From assembly GCA_910586025.1 (NCBI GenBank), contig CAJUIO010000076.1, forward strand, positions 1 through 18,452: 18,452 nucleotides of DNA, written 5' to 3'. This document shows, in pieces, positions 1 through 7,255 of this stretch. A model generated the notes under the pieces. It searched no databases, had not been told where the DNA came from, and saw nothing but the letters and a program-made list of their open reading frames with translations. The translations under genes and the position numbers were made by a program. The stretch comes from an uncultured Lachnospiraceae bacterium. GTDB taxonomy: Bacteria; Bacillota; Clostridia; Lachnospirales; Lachnospiraceae. The stretch's first letter is position 1, and each line of letters starts with the position of its first letter.

Positions 1-138
1 TATATAGTTGACTTGTTTGTTGAAAAAATACAGAGATATACGGCGAAGGAAATATTGAAAATTTGTGAAAGAATATACATAAATTATCAGCTCGGTCATG
101 TGAATAGAAAAGGAAGGACTTACTTTGATGAAAAAAGT

Positions 139-167
139 TAAACATTACAGGAAAAATGTGCTATAAT
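139..167 (+). promoter_or_regulatory. Sigma-A type promoter with extended -10
   Basis: The -10 box is a perfect TATAAT at 162-167, preceded by TGC at 159-161, which is the extended -10 (TGn) element. A TAAACA hexamer at 139-144 matches the TTGACA consensus at four of six positions and sits exactly 17 bases upstream. Transcription should start near 174. This is the only strong promoter seen ahead of the long plus-strand gene run. Confidence 0.75.
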
Positions 168-183
168 CAAAGTGTTACAGGAA
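145..183 (+). repeat. TTACAGGAA direct repeat, two copies 30 bases apart
   Basis: The nine-base sequence TTACAGGAA occurs at 145-153, inside the spacer between the -35 and -10 boxes, and again at 175-183, at the predicted transcription start. The start-to-start distance is exactly 30 bases, close to three helical turns, so both copies face the same side of the DNA. Placement over the promoter fits an operator for an unknown regulator, but this is inference. Confidence 0.45.
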
Positions 184-199
184 CTGACCATGTCCTGTA
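176..199. repeat. 7-base inverted repeat just downstream of the promoter
   Basis: TACAGGA at 176-182 is mirrored by TCCTGTA at 193-199, with a 10-base centre. The left arm is the second copy of the TTACAGGAA box. The element covers about +2 to +26 of the predicted transcript, so it could be a dimer operator or a weak hairpin in the 5' leader. It has no following T-run, so it is not an intrinsic terminator. Confidence 0.45.
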
Positions 200-229
200 T
201 CGATATTCGCAACAGAAGGAGGCTGGATT

Positions 230-670
230 ATGGCAAAACTCATCATAACGGTTGAAGGAGGAAAAGTAACGCAGACACTGAATTTCTTAGACAGAAATAT
301 CAAGGACAACCGGTATGTCTATGGAAACGGTAATGAATCAGGGATCGTGGACGATCCGGAAAAGGTATATGCGGATATTCCGGAGTGCAGCCGCATAACC
401 GAGAATTACGAAGAGCTGCTGGAGGCGGTGGATCTGGGAAAGAGTCAGGTCACGACCAGTATGCGTCAATTAAACGAACTGGAAAAGGAGATGAGTGAAT
501 ATGTCATCCCGATGCCGGAAAGTGCGAGGGAGCATGTGATCACATTAAATAACGACGACCTCAAGGCTCTTGCAATGCTGCATGGCGACCAGCCGTATAC
601 CTCGGATGATCAGATCCAGGAAGCGATAAAGATGCTTATACATGGGAAGTTCGGGAAAGTTTTGAGATGA
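230..670 (+). CDS. Hypothetical protein, 146 residues
   Basis: I do not recognise this protein. It begins with a strong ribosome binding site, AGAAGGAGG, seven bases before the ATG. It has no signal peptide or membrane segment and looks soluble and acidic. The N-terminus (MAKLIITVEGG) reads like a beta strand and turn. A Glu/Leu-rich stretch around residues 60-90 looks helical, followed by a Pro-rich turn (PMPES) and a helical C-terminal part of about 45 residues. Its last four bases overlap the start of the deacetylase gene (ATGA overlap), so the two are probably translationally coupled. It is the first gene after the promoter at 139-167. No function can be assigned. Confidence 0.75.
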   Translation: MAKLIITVEGGKVTQTLNFLDRNIKDNRYVYGNGNESGIVDDPEKVYADIPECSRITENYEELLEAVDLGKSQVTTSMRQLNELEKEMSEYVIPMPESAREHVITLNNDDLKALAMLHGDQPYTSDDQIQEAIKMLIHGKFGKVLR

Positions 671-1689
671 GAGACAGAACATATAACAGAAAGAGGATGA
701 TCAAAATACTGCCATTTCTTTTGGCAGTATTTTTCACAGGGTGCGGAAAGGAGGCGGCGGAGGCTTCTTTTTCGGAGGAGACAGAAATCGCCGGTCTGGA
801 AATACTGCCCATACCTGCAGGCGGATCGGAGGGGAATCTGTCCGGGGAAGCGGACGGGGAGGGTGCCGCATCGAAGGATACGGCATCATCCCAAGGTTCG
901 GAAGATACGTCCGGCGCTGCGGCGGATATGCAAAATACATCACAGACGGGAAATCCGCCGGAAAAGAAAACGCCGCCGGAGGGCTGGGAGCTTGTGCTGG
1001 CCTCCGAGGACTGGGGACTTTCCTTTGGTGAGGCGGGGATGCCGCCAAGAGGAAACGCATCCGCATCCGATCTTGCCTGGTACGATGCTTATTATGTGGG
1101 AAACGAAGAGGAAAAGGTTCTCTACCTGACCTTTGACTGCGGGTATGAAAACGGAAATACGGAGCCTATATTGGAGGCTCTGAAAAAGCATGGTGCGAAG
1201 GGAACCTTTTTCGTGGTGGGACATTTTCTGGAGACGGCTCCCGACCTGGTAAAGCGTATGGTGGAGGAAGGCCATACGGTGGGAAACCACACCTATCATC
1301 ACCCCGATATGTCCGCCATATCGGACAAGGCCGCTTTTCAGAAGGAGATGGATGATGTGGCGGATCTGTTTTGCGAGGTTACCGGTGCAAAGCTTGCTCC
1401 CTATTACCGCCCGCCTCAGGGAAAGTGCAATGTACAGAATCTGAAGATGGCGCAGGAGCTTGGCTATTGCACTGTTTTCTGGAGCCTGGCCCATGTTGAC
1501 TGGGATCAGGACAACCAGCCGGGGCGTGAGGAGTCCATGGATAAGCTTACGGCCCGGGTGCATCCCGGAGCAGTCGTGTTGCTGCACAATACCTCACGGA
1601 CTAACGGGGAGATTCTGGACGAGCTTCTGACCAGATGGGAGGAAATGGGTTACAGTTTTAAGACGCTGTCATATCTTACAGGAAGATAG
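667..1689 (+). CDS. Polysaccharide deacetylase (PdaA-like), lipoprotein
   Basis: This is predicted to remove N-acetyl groups from a cell-wall or other surface glycan outside the membrane. The N-terminus is a short positive region and a hydrophobic stretch ending in the lipobox FFTGC (Cys26), so it should be a lipoprotein. A low-complexity Glu/Gly/Ser/Ala linker runs to about residue 100. The NodB domain covers about 148-338. Asp157 of TFDCGY, the zinc ligands His208 and His212 in HTYHH, Arg248 in RPPQG, and the LLHNTS motif are all present. The second Asp of the general NodB motif is Cys158; PdaA-type enzymes also lack it (Bacillus PdaA has Asn there). The TFDxGYENG wording and the spacing of VFWS and VDW match the PdaA branch, known for muramic delta-lactam formation in spore cortex. 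The start overlaps the previous stop; an in-frame ATG at 697 is an alternative. Confidence 0.87.
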   Translation: MRDRTYNRKRMIKILPFLLAVFFTGCGKEAAEASFSEETEIAGLEILPIPAGGSEGNLSGEADGEGAASKDTASSQGSEDTSGAAADMQNTSQTGNPPEKKTPPEGWELVLASEDWGLSFGEAGMPPRGNASASDLAWYDAYYVGNEEEKVLYLTFDCGYENGNTEPILEALKKHGAKGTFFVVGHFLETAPDLVKRMVEEGHTVGNHTYHHPDMSAISDKAAFQKEMDDVADLFCEVTGAKLAPYYRPPQGKCNVQNLKMAQELGYCTVFWSLAHVDWDQDNQPGREESMDKLTARVHPGAVVLLHNTSRTNGEILDELLTRWEEMGYSFKTLSYLTGR

Positions 1690-1699
1690 GAGCTTTCAT

Positions 1700-3055
1700 A
1701 TGGCAAATGATTTTTCAAAGGGAAAGGTCTGGAAGAATATTATATACCAGGCGATTCCCCTGATGCTGGCACAGCTGGTGCAGCTTTTGTATAATGTGGT
1801 GGATCGTATTTACATCGGACATCTGCCCGGTGCGGACAGTATGGCGCTGACCGGTATCGGGCTGGCGTTTCCGCTGACCACGCTTGTGGCGGCCTTTACC
1901 TGTCTGTTCGGCACCGGAGGCACGCCGCTGTTTTCCATAGCGAGGGGAGCCGGACAGGAGGAGAGGGCGGAGAAAATACTTGGCAACACCTTTTCCCTTC
2001 TGCTTGGCAGTTCACTGGTCATATTGGTTTTCTGCTATCTGTTCCGCAGACCGGTGCTCTACCTGTTCGGGGCCAGCGATGCCTCCTATGTTTATGCGGA
2101 TGATTATCTGAAAATCTATCTGCTTGGAACCTCGTTTACCATGCTGGCGACAGGGCTGAACGGATTTATCAATGCCCAGGGATTTCCCAGGATGGGCATG
2201 ATGACCACCATGCTGGGAGCGGCCTTAAATCTGATTCTGGATCCTCTCTTTATTTTCTGCCTTCATATGGGGGTTGGAGGAGCGGCTCTTGCCACTGTGC
2301 TGAGCCAGATGGTATCCTGTATCTGGGTTCTGCGCTTCCTGACAGGGGGAAAGACTCAGCTGCGGATTAAAAGAGAGCGGCTTGCGGTGGAGGGAGGTCT
2401 GGCCTGCGAGATCATTTCCCTTGGCATGGCGGGCTTTATCATGCAGGCGACCAACTGTCTGGTGCAGATCGTGTGCAATGCCACTCTTAAAATATACGGA
2501 GGAGACCTGTACGTGGGAATCATGACGGTGATTAATTCCGTGCGAGAGATACTTTCCCTGCCTGTTGGCGGTCTTACCAGCGGTTCACAGCCCGTGCTGG
2601 GATATGATTACGGGGCAAAGCGGTATGGAAGAGTGTGTCAGGGAATCCGTTTCATGGCAGTGATTGGCATTCTGTACACACTTTTGGCATGGTTTGCGGT
2701 AATTCAGTGTCCCAGGCTGCTGCTTTCGGTTTTCACGGAGGATCCGGCCATGCTTGACGCCGGGGTGGGAGCGCTTCGTCTGTACTTTTTCGGCTTTTTC
2801 TTCATGGCCTTTCAGTTTGCGGGGCAGTCGGCCTTCACGGCACTGGGATATTCTAAGCAGGCGATTTTCTTTTCCCTCCTGAGGAAGGCGGTGATCGTGG
2901 CTCCCCTCACTGTGCTGTTGCCAAAGCTGGGATTCGGGGTGGACGGGGTGTTCCTTGCGGAGCCCATATCCAATGCCATAGGCGGTCTTGCCTGCTTTAT
3001 CACGATGTATCTTGTCCTGTACCGGAAATTAAAGAGGGACGGACAGAAAATATAA
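1700..3055 (+). CDS. MATE family multidrug/sodium efflux protein
   Basis: This 451-residue integral membrane protein has about twelve hydrophobic segments arranged as two homologous halves, roughly residues 12-200 and 235-440, as in the MATE family. The N-terminal part (IPLMLAQLVQLLYNVVDRIYIGH) is highly typical, as are the early GIGLAFPL and the second-half PVGGLTSGSQPVLGYDYGA. Such proteins export cationic drugs or metabolites in exchange for sodium ions or protons. The substrate cannot be read from sequence. AGGAG at 1688-1692, overlapping the deacetylase stop, lies seven bases before the ATG and fixes the start. Only ten bases separate it from the upstream gene, so the two are probably co-transcribed. 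Its length is normal for the family, with no sign of damage. Confidence 0.93.
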   Translation: MANDFSKGKVWKNIIYQAIPLMLAQLVQLLYNVVDRIYIGHLPGADSMALTGIGLAFPLTTLVAAFTCLFGTGGTPLFSIARGAGQEERAEKILGNTFSLLLGSSLVILVFCYLFRRPVLYLFGASDASYVYADDYLKIYLLGTSFTMLATGLNGFINAQGFPRMGMMTTMLGAALNLILDPLFIFCLHMGVGGAALATVLSQMVSCIWVLRFLTGGKTQLRIKRERLAVEGGLACEIISLGMAGFIMQATNCLVQIVCNATLKIYGGDLYVGIMTVINSVREILSLPVGGLTSGSQPVLGYDYGAKRYGRVCQGIRFMAVIGILYTLLAWFAVIQCPRLLLSVFTEDPAMLDAGVGALRLYFFGFFFMAFQFAGQSAFTALGYSKQAIFFSLLRKAVIVAPLTVLLPKLGFGVDGVFLAEPISNAIGGLACFITMYLVLYRKLKRDGQKI

Positions 3056-3083
3056 AACCTGGGAGTTGGAAGGAGAGCGTAAC

Positions 3084-3923
3084 ATGACCATAATAGAAAA
3101 GAAGACCTTTGACGAGGAGAGGGCGCTGTACGGATGCCGGGGGATCGAGGTGAAGAAATGTGTTTTTGACGGACCTGCGGACGGGGAGAGCGCATTTAAG
3201 GAGGGCAGGGATATTCAGGTTTCAGGCTGCTTTTTTAATCTCAGATATCCCTTCTGGCATGATGACAATCTGAAAATTGAAGGCTGTGAGATGACGGAGC
3301 TGTGCCGGGCGGCGCTGTGGTATTCGAATGACGTGGAAATCGCGGATACAAAGCTGCACGGAATCAAGGCGCTTCGGGAATGCAGCCGAATCAGAATGCA
3401 GGGATGCGATGTGATCTCTCCGGAATTCGGATGGTCTGTACATAAGCTTGAAATGAAAAACTGCGATGTGCAGGGCGAGTATTTCATGATGCGCTCTGAC
3501 GGTCTGGACTTTACTGACGTGCGTCTGAAAGGGAAATATTCCTTTCAGTATATTCAGGATTCCGTGTTCGAGAACTGCGTGTTTGATACCAAGGATGCCT
3601 TCTGGCACGCACGGAATGTGACGGTACGTGACAGTGTGGTGAAGGGGGAATATCTTGCCTGGTACTGCGAGAACGTGACCTTTGAGAATTGTAAGATTAT
3701 CGGAACTCAGCCTCTGTGCTACTGTAAGGGACTGAGGCTTGTGAACTGCGAGATGGAGGAAGCTGATCTGTGCTTTGAAAAATCAGATGTGGAGGCCACA
3801 GTGACCACGGAGGTAATCAGTATCAAAAATCCCCGGTCCGGGCATATCCGGGTGCCTGCCGTGGGCGAGATCATCCGTGACGATAAGGAGGCCCTGGGCG
3901 AGATCACGGTGGGGAAAAGGTGA
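3084..3923 (+). CDS. DUF3737 family right-handed beta-helix protein
   Basis: This 279-residue protein matches the uncharacterised DUF3737 family. Most of it consists of about ten coils of 19-20 residues with a recurring pattern of aromatic-Trp-His/Tyr, then Asn-Val, then Asn-Cys. Examples are PFWHDDNLKIEGCEM, AFWHARNVTVRDSVV, LAWYCENVTFENCKI and PLCYCKGLRLVNCEM. This is the signature of a right-handed parallel beta-helix with Cys, Asn and aromatic ladders, a fold also found in pectate lyases. There is no signal peptide, so it is probably cytoplasmic. No biochemical function is known to me. The ATG at 3084 is preferred over a TTG at 3066 because GGAAGGAG at 3068-3075 sits eight bases before it. 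It follows the MATE gene by 28 bases and precedes the aldo/keto reductase by 40. Confidence 0.88.
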   Translation: MTIIEKKTFDEERALYGCRGIEVKKCVFDGPADGESAFKEGRDIQVSGCFFNLRYPFWHDDNLKIEGCEMTELCRAALWYSNDVEIADTKLHGIKALRECSRIRMQGCDVISPEFGWSVHKLEMKNCDVQGEYFMMRSDGLDFTDVRLKGKYSFQYIQDSVFENCVFDTKDAFWHARNVTVRDSVVKGEYLAWYCENVTFENCKIIGTQPLCYCKGLRLVNCEMEEADLCFEKSDVEATVTTEVISIKNPRSGHIRVPAVGEIIRDDKEALGEITVGKR

Positions 3924-3963
3924 TGATACGGCTTTGAAGCATCAGGAAAGGAGAGTGCATTTT

Positions 3964-5115
3964 ATGAGATACAGGGAACTGGGAAAGACAGGACTTATGG
4001 TCAGTGAGATCGGACTTGGAGGGGAATGGCTGGAACGCCATAATACGCAGGAGGTTGGGGAAGTAATTGACACCTGTGAAAGGGAAGGTATCAATATTCT
4101 GGACTGCTGGATGTCTGAACCGAATGTGCGTTCCAATATCGGTCTTGCCATAAAGGGAAAAAGGGAGAGGTGGATAATTCAGGGGCATATCGGTTCGATC
4201 TGGGAAAACGGACAATATGTCAGAAGCAGGGATATGGAGAAGGTGAAGCCTGCCTTTGAAGATCTGCTTCACAGAATGCAGACGGATTACATTGATCTGG
4301 GAATGATACATTTTATTGATAATGCTCAGGAATTTGACAGGGTCATTAACGGAGAGTTCATGGAATATGTGAGGCTGCTCAAAAAGGATGGCGTTATCCG
4401 CCATATCGGCATGAGCACACACAATCCGGAGACTGCGAAGCTGGCGGCCTGTCAGGGAGAGATCGAGATGATCTTGTTCAGTATCAATCCGGCCTTTGAC
4501 ATGCTCCCTCCCGTGACGGATCTGGAGGAATATTTTGCGGAGCGGTACGAGGAGTCCCTGAGCGGGATCGCCCCGGAGAGGGAGGAGCTGTATAAGCTCT
4601 GCGAACAGAACCGTGTGGGCATTACGGTTATGAAAGGCTATGCCGGAGGCCGTCTGTTCAATCCGAAAACCTCTCCCTTCGGGGTGGCGCTCACGCCCGT
4701 ACAGTGCCTCCATTATGCCCTGACCAGGCCTGCGGTGGCATCCGTGATGGCGGGCTTTGACAACCCGCAGCACGTATATGAGGCCACGGCCTATGAGACG
4801 GCCTCGGAGGAGGAGAAGGACTATGCCAGCGTTCTTGCCTCGGCTCCCTCCCACGCATTTTCCACAGGGCAATGCACCTATTGCGGACATTGCGCTCCCT
4901 GTCCTGTGAAGATAGACATCGCAATGGTAAATAAGCTGTATGATCTGGGAACCATGACAGACCAGGTCCCCGGCACGGTACGGGCGCACTATGAGCAGCT
5001 TGGAGCCAATGCCTCAGACTGCATTGGCTGTAAAACCTGCGAGGGGAGATGTCCCTTCCATGTGCCCATTGCGGAGCGCATGCAAAAGGCGAAGGAGCTT
5101 TTTGCGGGAGTTTAG
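3964..5115 (+). CDS. Aldo/keto reductase family protein with C-terminal 2[4Fe-4S] motif
   Basis: This 383-residue protein has an aldo/keto reductase TIM barrel (about residues 1-285) and a ferredoxin-like tail. The opening MRYRELGKTGLMVSEIGLGG and the strand DYIDLGMIHFID are typical. The tail has Cys304, 307, 310 and 313, then Cys353, 356, 359 and 363, each followed by Pro, enough for two [4Fe-4S] clusters. Of the classical tetrad, Asp47 and His116 align. The Tyr expected five residues after the Asp is Glu52, and the Lys expected in the TK(V)G strand is His75 (IIQGHIG). A standard NADPH-dependent carbonyl reduction is therefore doubtful, and electron transfer through the clusters may matter. 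AGGAAAGGAGA at 3944-3954 places the start at 3964; a longer frame from 3877 overlaps the previous gene and has no such site. Substrate unknown. Confidence 0.88.
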   Translation: MRYRELGKTGLMVSEIGLGGEWLERHNTQEVGEVIDTCEREGINILDCWMSEPNVRSNIGLAIKGKRERWIIQGHIGSIWENGQYVRSRDMEKVKPAFEDLLHRMQTDYIDLGMIHFIDNAQEFDRVINGEFMEYVRLLKKDGVIRHIGMSTHNPETAKLAACQGEIEMILFSINPAFDMLPPVTDLEEYFAERYEESLSGIAPEREELYKLCEQNRVGITVMKGYAGGRLFNPKTSPFGVALTPVQCLHYALTRPAVASVMAGFDNPQHVYEATAYETASEEEKDYASVLASAPSHAFSTGQCTYCGHCAPCPVKIDIAMVNKLYDLGTMTDQVPGTVRAHYEQLGANASDCIGCKTCEGRCPFHVPIAERMQKAKELFAGV

Positions 5116-5123
5116 TACAGAGG

Positions 5124-6323
5124 ATGAGGAGACAAAAGGTGCGGAGAATTAAAGGCTTGAGGGAATTTTTCAAAAAGGAGACGGTGCTGTGTGCCGCAGT
5201 GCTGCTGGCTTTGCTGTCCGCTCTTGCGGTACCGCCGGATAGAGAGTACGCCGCCTACATTGATTTTCGGACATTGTCGATCCTGTTTGGCCTTATGTGC
5301 GTTATGGCAGGGCTGCAGAAAACAGGCGTGTTCGCATGGATTGCCAGGCGGCTGCTCGGAAGGGTAAAAAGCAGCCGGGGGATTGTCTTTGTCCTGGTTC
5401 TTTTGTGCTTTTTCTTCAGTATGCTGATCACAAATGATGTGGCGCTCATCACCTTTGTGCCCTTTACCTTCACGGTTCTGGAGCTGCTGGGAGAGGAGCG
5501 GAGGAGAAGGCTGGTTCTTCCCGTGACGGCAATGCAGACCATTGCGGCTAATCTGGGAAGCATGCTGACTCCTGTCGGGAATCCCCAGAACCTTTATCTT
5601 TACGGAAGGGCAGGGCTTTCCGCCGGGGAATTCCTGGCTTTGATGCTTCCCTATACGGTTTTATCTCTGGCGCTTCTGATTTTTTGGGTGATGCTCCAGG
5701 CACGGATGACGCAGGGGAAGGATGGAAAAGCCGGTGCGGAGGAAAAGGACGGAGCCGGAGCGGCGGAGGTCTCCGGACGGGAGGATTTCGTCCTTTCCGG
5801 ACAGACGCTGCGCCTCCTTTCGGTTTACCTTGTATTGTTTTTGCTCTGTCTTCTGGCGGTAGGACATCTCCTTCCCTGGCAGGCGGTTCTTGTGATCGTC
5901 CTTGCCGCGGTTCTGATCATGGACAGGAGAGTGCTGGCGGCGGTGGATTATTCCCTGCTCCTTACTTTTGCGGGATTTTTCGTCTTTATAGGGAATATGG
6001 GAAGAATCCCGGCCTTTTGCGAATTTCTGAACAGGATTATCACCGGCAGGGAGGTTTATACCGCCGTTATCGCAAGCCAGGTCATCAGCAATGTGCCGGC
6101 GGCACTGCTTTTGTCCGGATTTACAGAAAACTTCGAAAGCCTGATAGTCGGGACAAACCTGGGAGGCCTGGGAACGCTGATCGCATCCATGGCAAGCCTG
6201 ATCTCCTACAAATATGTGGCGGCAAGGGAGAGCGGACGCAGGGGAGAATATGTCAGGATCTTTACCCTTGGAAATATCTGCTTTCTGGCAGCGCTTCTTA
6301 CACTGGCCGCCTGTCTGATTTGA
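5124..6323 (+). CDS. SLC13/ArsB-type (CitM/NhaD superfamily) permease
   Basis: This roughly 400-residue membrane protein belongs to the ion transporter superfamily of citrate, dicarboxylate, arsenite and Na+/H+ carriers. It has about ten to eleven hydrophobic segments in two halves, split by a charged Gly/Glu/Lys-rich loop around residues 195-230. Family marks are LITNDVALITFVPF, LGSMLTPVGNPQNLYLY, and the second-half repeat SNVPAALLLSGF followed by GTNLGGLGTLIASMASLISY. The paired N-D/P-V-G-N-P-Q-N and S-N-V-P motifs are the re-entrant substrate regions of this superfamily. Whether it carries arsenite, citrate or another anion cannot be decided. The start is uncertain: ATG at 5124 has a purine stretch too close to it, while GTG at 5139 has AGGAGA at 5127-5132 with a six-base gap and may be the true start (395 residues). 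Confidence 0.88.
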   Translation: MRRQKVRRIKGLREFFKKETVLCAAVLLALLSALAVPPDREYAAYIDFRTLSILFGLMCVMAGLQKTGVFAWIARRLLGRVKSSRGIVFVLVLLCFFFSMLITNDVALITFVPFTFTVLELLGEERRRRLVLPVTAMQTIAANLGSMLTPVGNPQNLYLYGRAGLSAGEFLALMLPYTVLSLALLIFWVMLQARMTQGKDGKAGAEEKDGAGAAEVSGREDFVLSGQTLRLLSVYLVLFLLCLLAVGHLLPWQAVLVIVLAAVLIMDRRVLAAVDYSLLLTFAGFFVFIGNMGRIPAFCEFLNRIITGREVYTAVIASQVISNVPAALLLSGFTENFESLIVGTNLGGLGTLIASMASLISYKYVAARESGRRGEYVRIFTLGNICFLAALLTLAACLI

Positions 6324-6378
6324 AATATGTTGATGCTGTTATTGCTTCCGGGTATCAGAAGGGATAGGGTTTAAGACT

Positions 6379-7236
6379 ATGCGGACATACGATGAAATGA
6401 TGAGGCTCATACTGGATCTGGCAATTAACGACGAGCGGATCCGGGCCGTGACCATGGAGGGATCGCGGGCAAATAAAAATGCGGTTCATGACAGGTACAG
6501 TGATTTTGATATCTGCTATGTGGTAAAAGATATCAGGGAATTTACAGGGGATAAGGACTGGATCCGGTATTTTGGAGAGATGCTGATCCTGCAGTGTCCC
6601 GAAGACTGGCATGATCATCTCTATGACTATGAGGGGAGGGAAAACTTTACCTATCTCATGCAGTTTACGGACGGGAACAGGATAGACCTGACGCTCATTG
6701 ACATTACTAACATAGCCTGTCAGGAGTACAATACGGAGCCCAGGTGCGTGCTGCTTAATAAGGACAATCGGAAGGAACTGCTGCCGGTGGATAGTGAGAG
6801 CGCATTTTATATTGCGCCGCCCTCGGAAAAGGAGTACCGTGATACCTGCAATGAGTTCAGGTGGATTTGTGTCTATGTCACAAAGGGGCTTTGCAGAAAG
6901 GAATTCTATTATGCGAGGTATATGTTTGATGTGCCGGTTATGAAAATGTTTATAAAGATGCTCGATTGGAAAATAGGTGCGGACAACGATTTCAGGGTAA
7001 CTACGGGAAAACATGGAAAATATCTCAAGCGGTTTCTGCGGGAGGAGGAAATGGAGAGGTTTCAGGGGATTTTTCCCAATGGACAATACGAGGACATCTG
7101 GGAAAAGCTGTTTCTGATGTACGATTATTTTGCGGAAAATGCCGGATATGTTGCGGGAAGGCTTGGTTTCTTCTTTGACCGGGAGGAGACGGAGCGTGTC
7201 AGAAGATTCCTTTGTGAGAGGAAAATGAAGTCATAG
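6379..7236 (+). CDS. ANT(6)-like (AadK/AadE family) adenylyltransferase
   Basis: This 285-residue protein matches the aminoglycoside 6-adenylyltransferase family, which uses ATP to adenylylate streptomycin. The nucleotidyltransferase signature is intact: GSRAN at 28-32, DRYSDFDICYVV with Asp42 and Asp44, and the third catalytic acid Asp103 in DGNRIDLTLID. The length is slightly below the usual 285-302. The family-typical stretch LLNKD and the helical C-terminal domain are also present. Chromosomal relatives in Clostridia are common and often have no proven resistance role, so I do not call it a resistance gene. No mobile element or base-composition shift sets it apart. It follows the permease by 55 bases and precedes the xylanase by 19. 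Confidence 0.85.
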   Translation: MRTYDEMMRLILDLAINDERIRAVTMEGSRANKNAVHDRYSDFDICYVVKDIREFTGDKDWIRYFGEMLILQCPEDWHDHLYDYEGRENFTYLMQFTDGNRIDLTLIDITNIACQEYNTEPRCVLLNKDNRKELLPVDSESAFYIAPPSEKEYRDTCNEFRWICVYVTKGLCRKEFYYARYMFDVPVMKMFIKMLDWKIGADNDFRVTTGKHGKYLKRFLREEEMERFQGIFPNGQYEDIWEKLFLMYDYFAENAGYVAGRLGFFFDREETERVRRFLCERKMKS

Positions 7237-7255
7237 AATGAGAGGAGGACTATTT

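Larger units (their letters stand above)
1..229. other. AT-rich intergenic region upstream of the gene run
   Basis: There is no convincing gene in this stretch. It is clearly AT-richer than the coding DNA that follows. It contains a strong extended -10 promoter near 139-167, repeated TTACAGGAA boxes and an inverted repeat (listed separately), and the ribosome binding site AGAAGGAGG at 214-222 for the gene starting at 230. Any gene to the left lies outside the window, so I cannot say whether bases 1-100 belong to its downstream region. Confidence 0.7.

Noticed and set aside
128..166. Twelve-codon frame (MKKVKHYRKNVL) with an upstream AGGAAGG
   Set aside because: It overlaps the -35 and -10 boxes and lies upstream of the predicted start of transcription, so it would not be on that transcript.
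176..199. Inverted repeat as a transcription terminator or riboswitch
   Set aside because: The stem is only seven bases with a ten-base loop and no T-run, and there is no larger conserved fold; operator or leader hairpin is the better reading.
3877..3963. 29-codon N-terminal extension of the aldo/keto reductase
   Set aside because: It overlaps the DUF3737 gene, has no ribosome binding site, and the family N-terminus (MRYRELGKTG) begins exactly at 3964.
3904..4989. Minus-strand open frame of 361 residues opposite the aldo/keto reductase
   Set aside because: It is the antisense of a well-supported gene; the translation is rich in His, Arg and Leu with no domain and no start signal.
6330..6358. 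Possible promoter TTGATG / TATCAG ahead of the adenylyltransferase
   Set aside because: The -35 and -10 matches are weak and there is no extended -10; chance similarity is likely in a 55-base gap.
6379..7236. Adenylyltransferase as part of a resistance island
   Set aside because: No transposase, integrase, repeats or other resistance genes lie nearby, and the surrounding genes are ordinary chromosomal ones.
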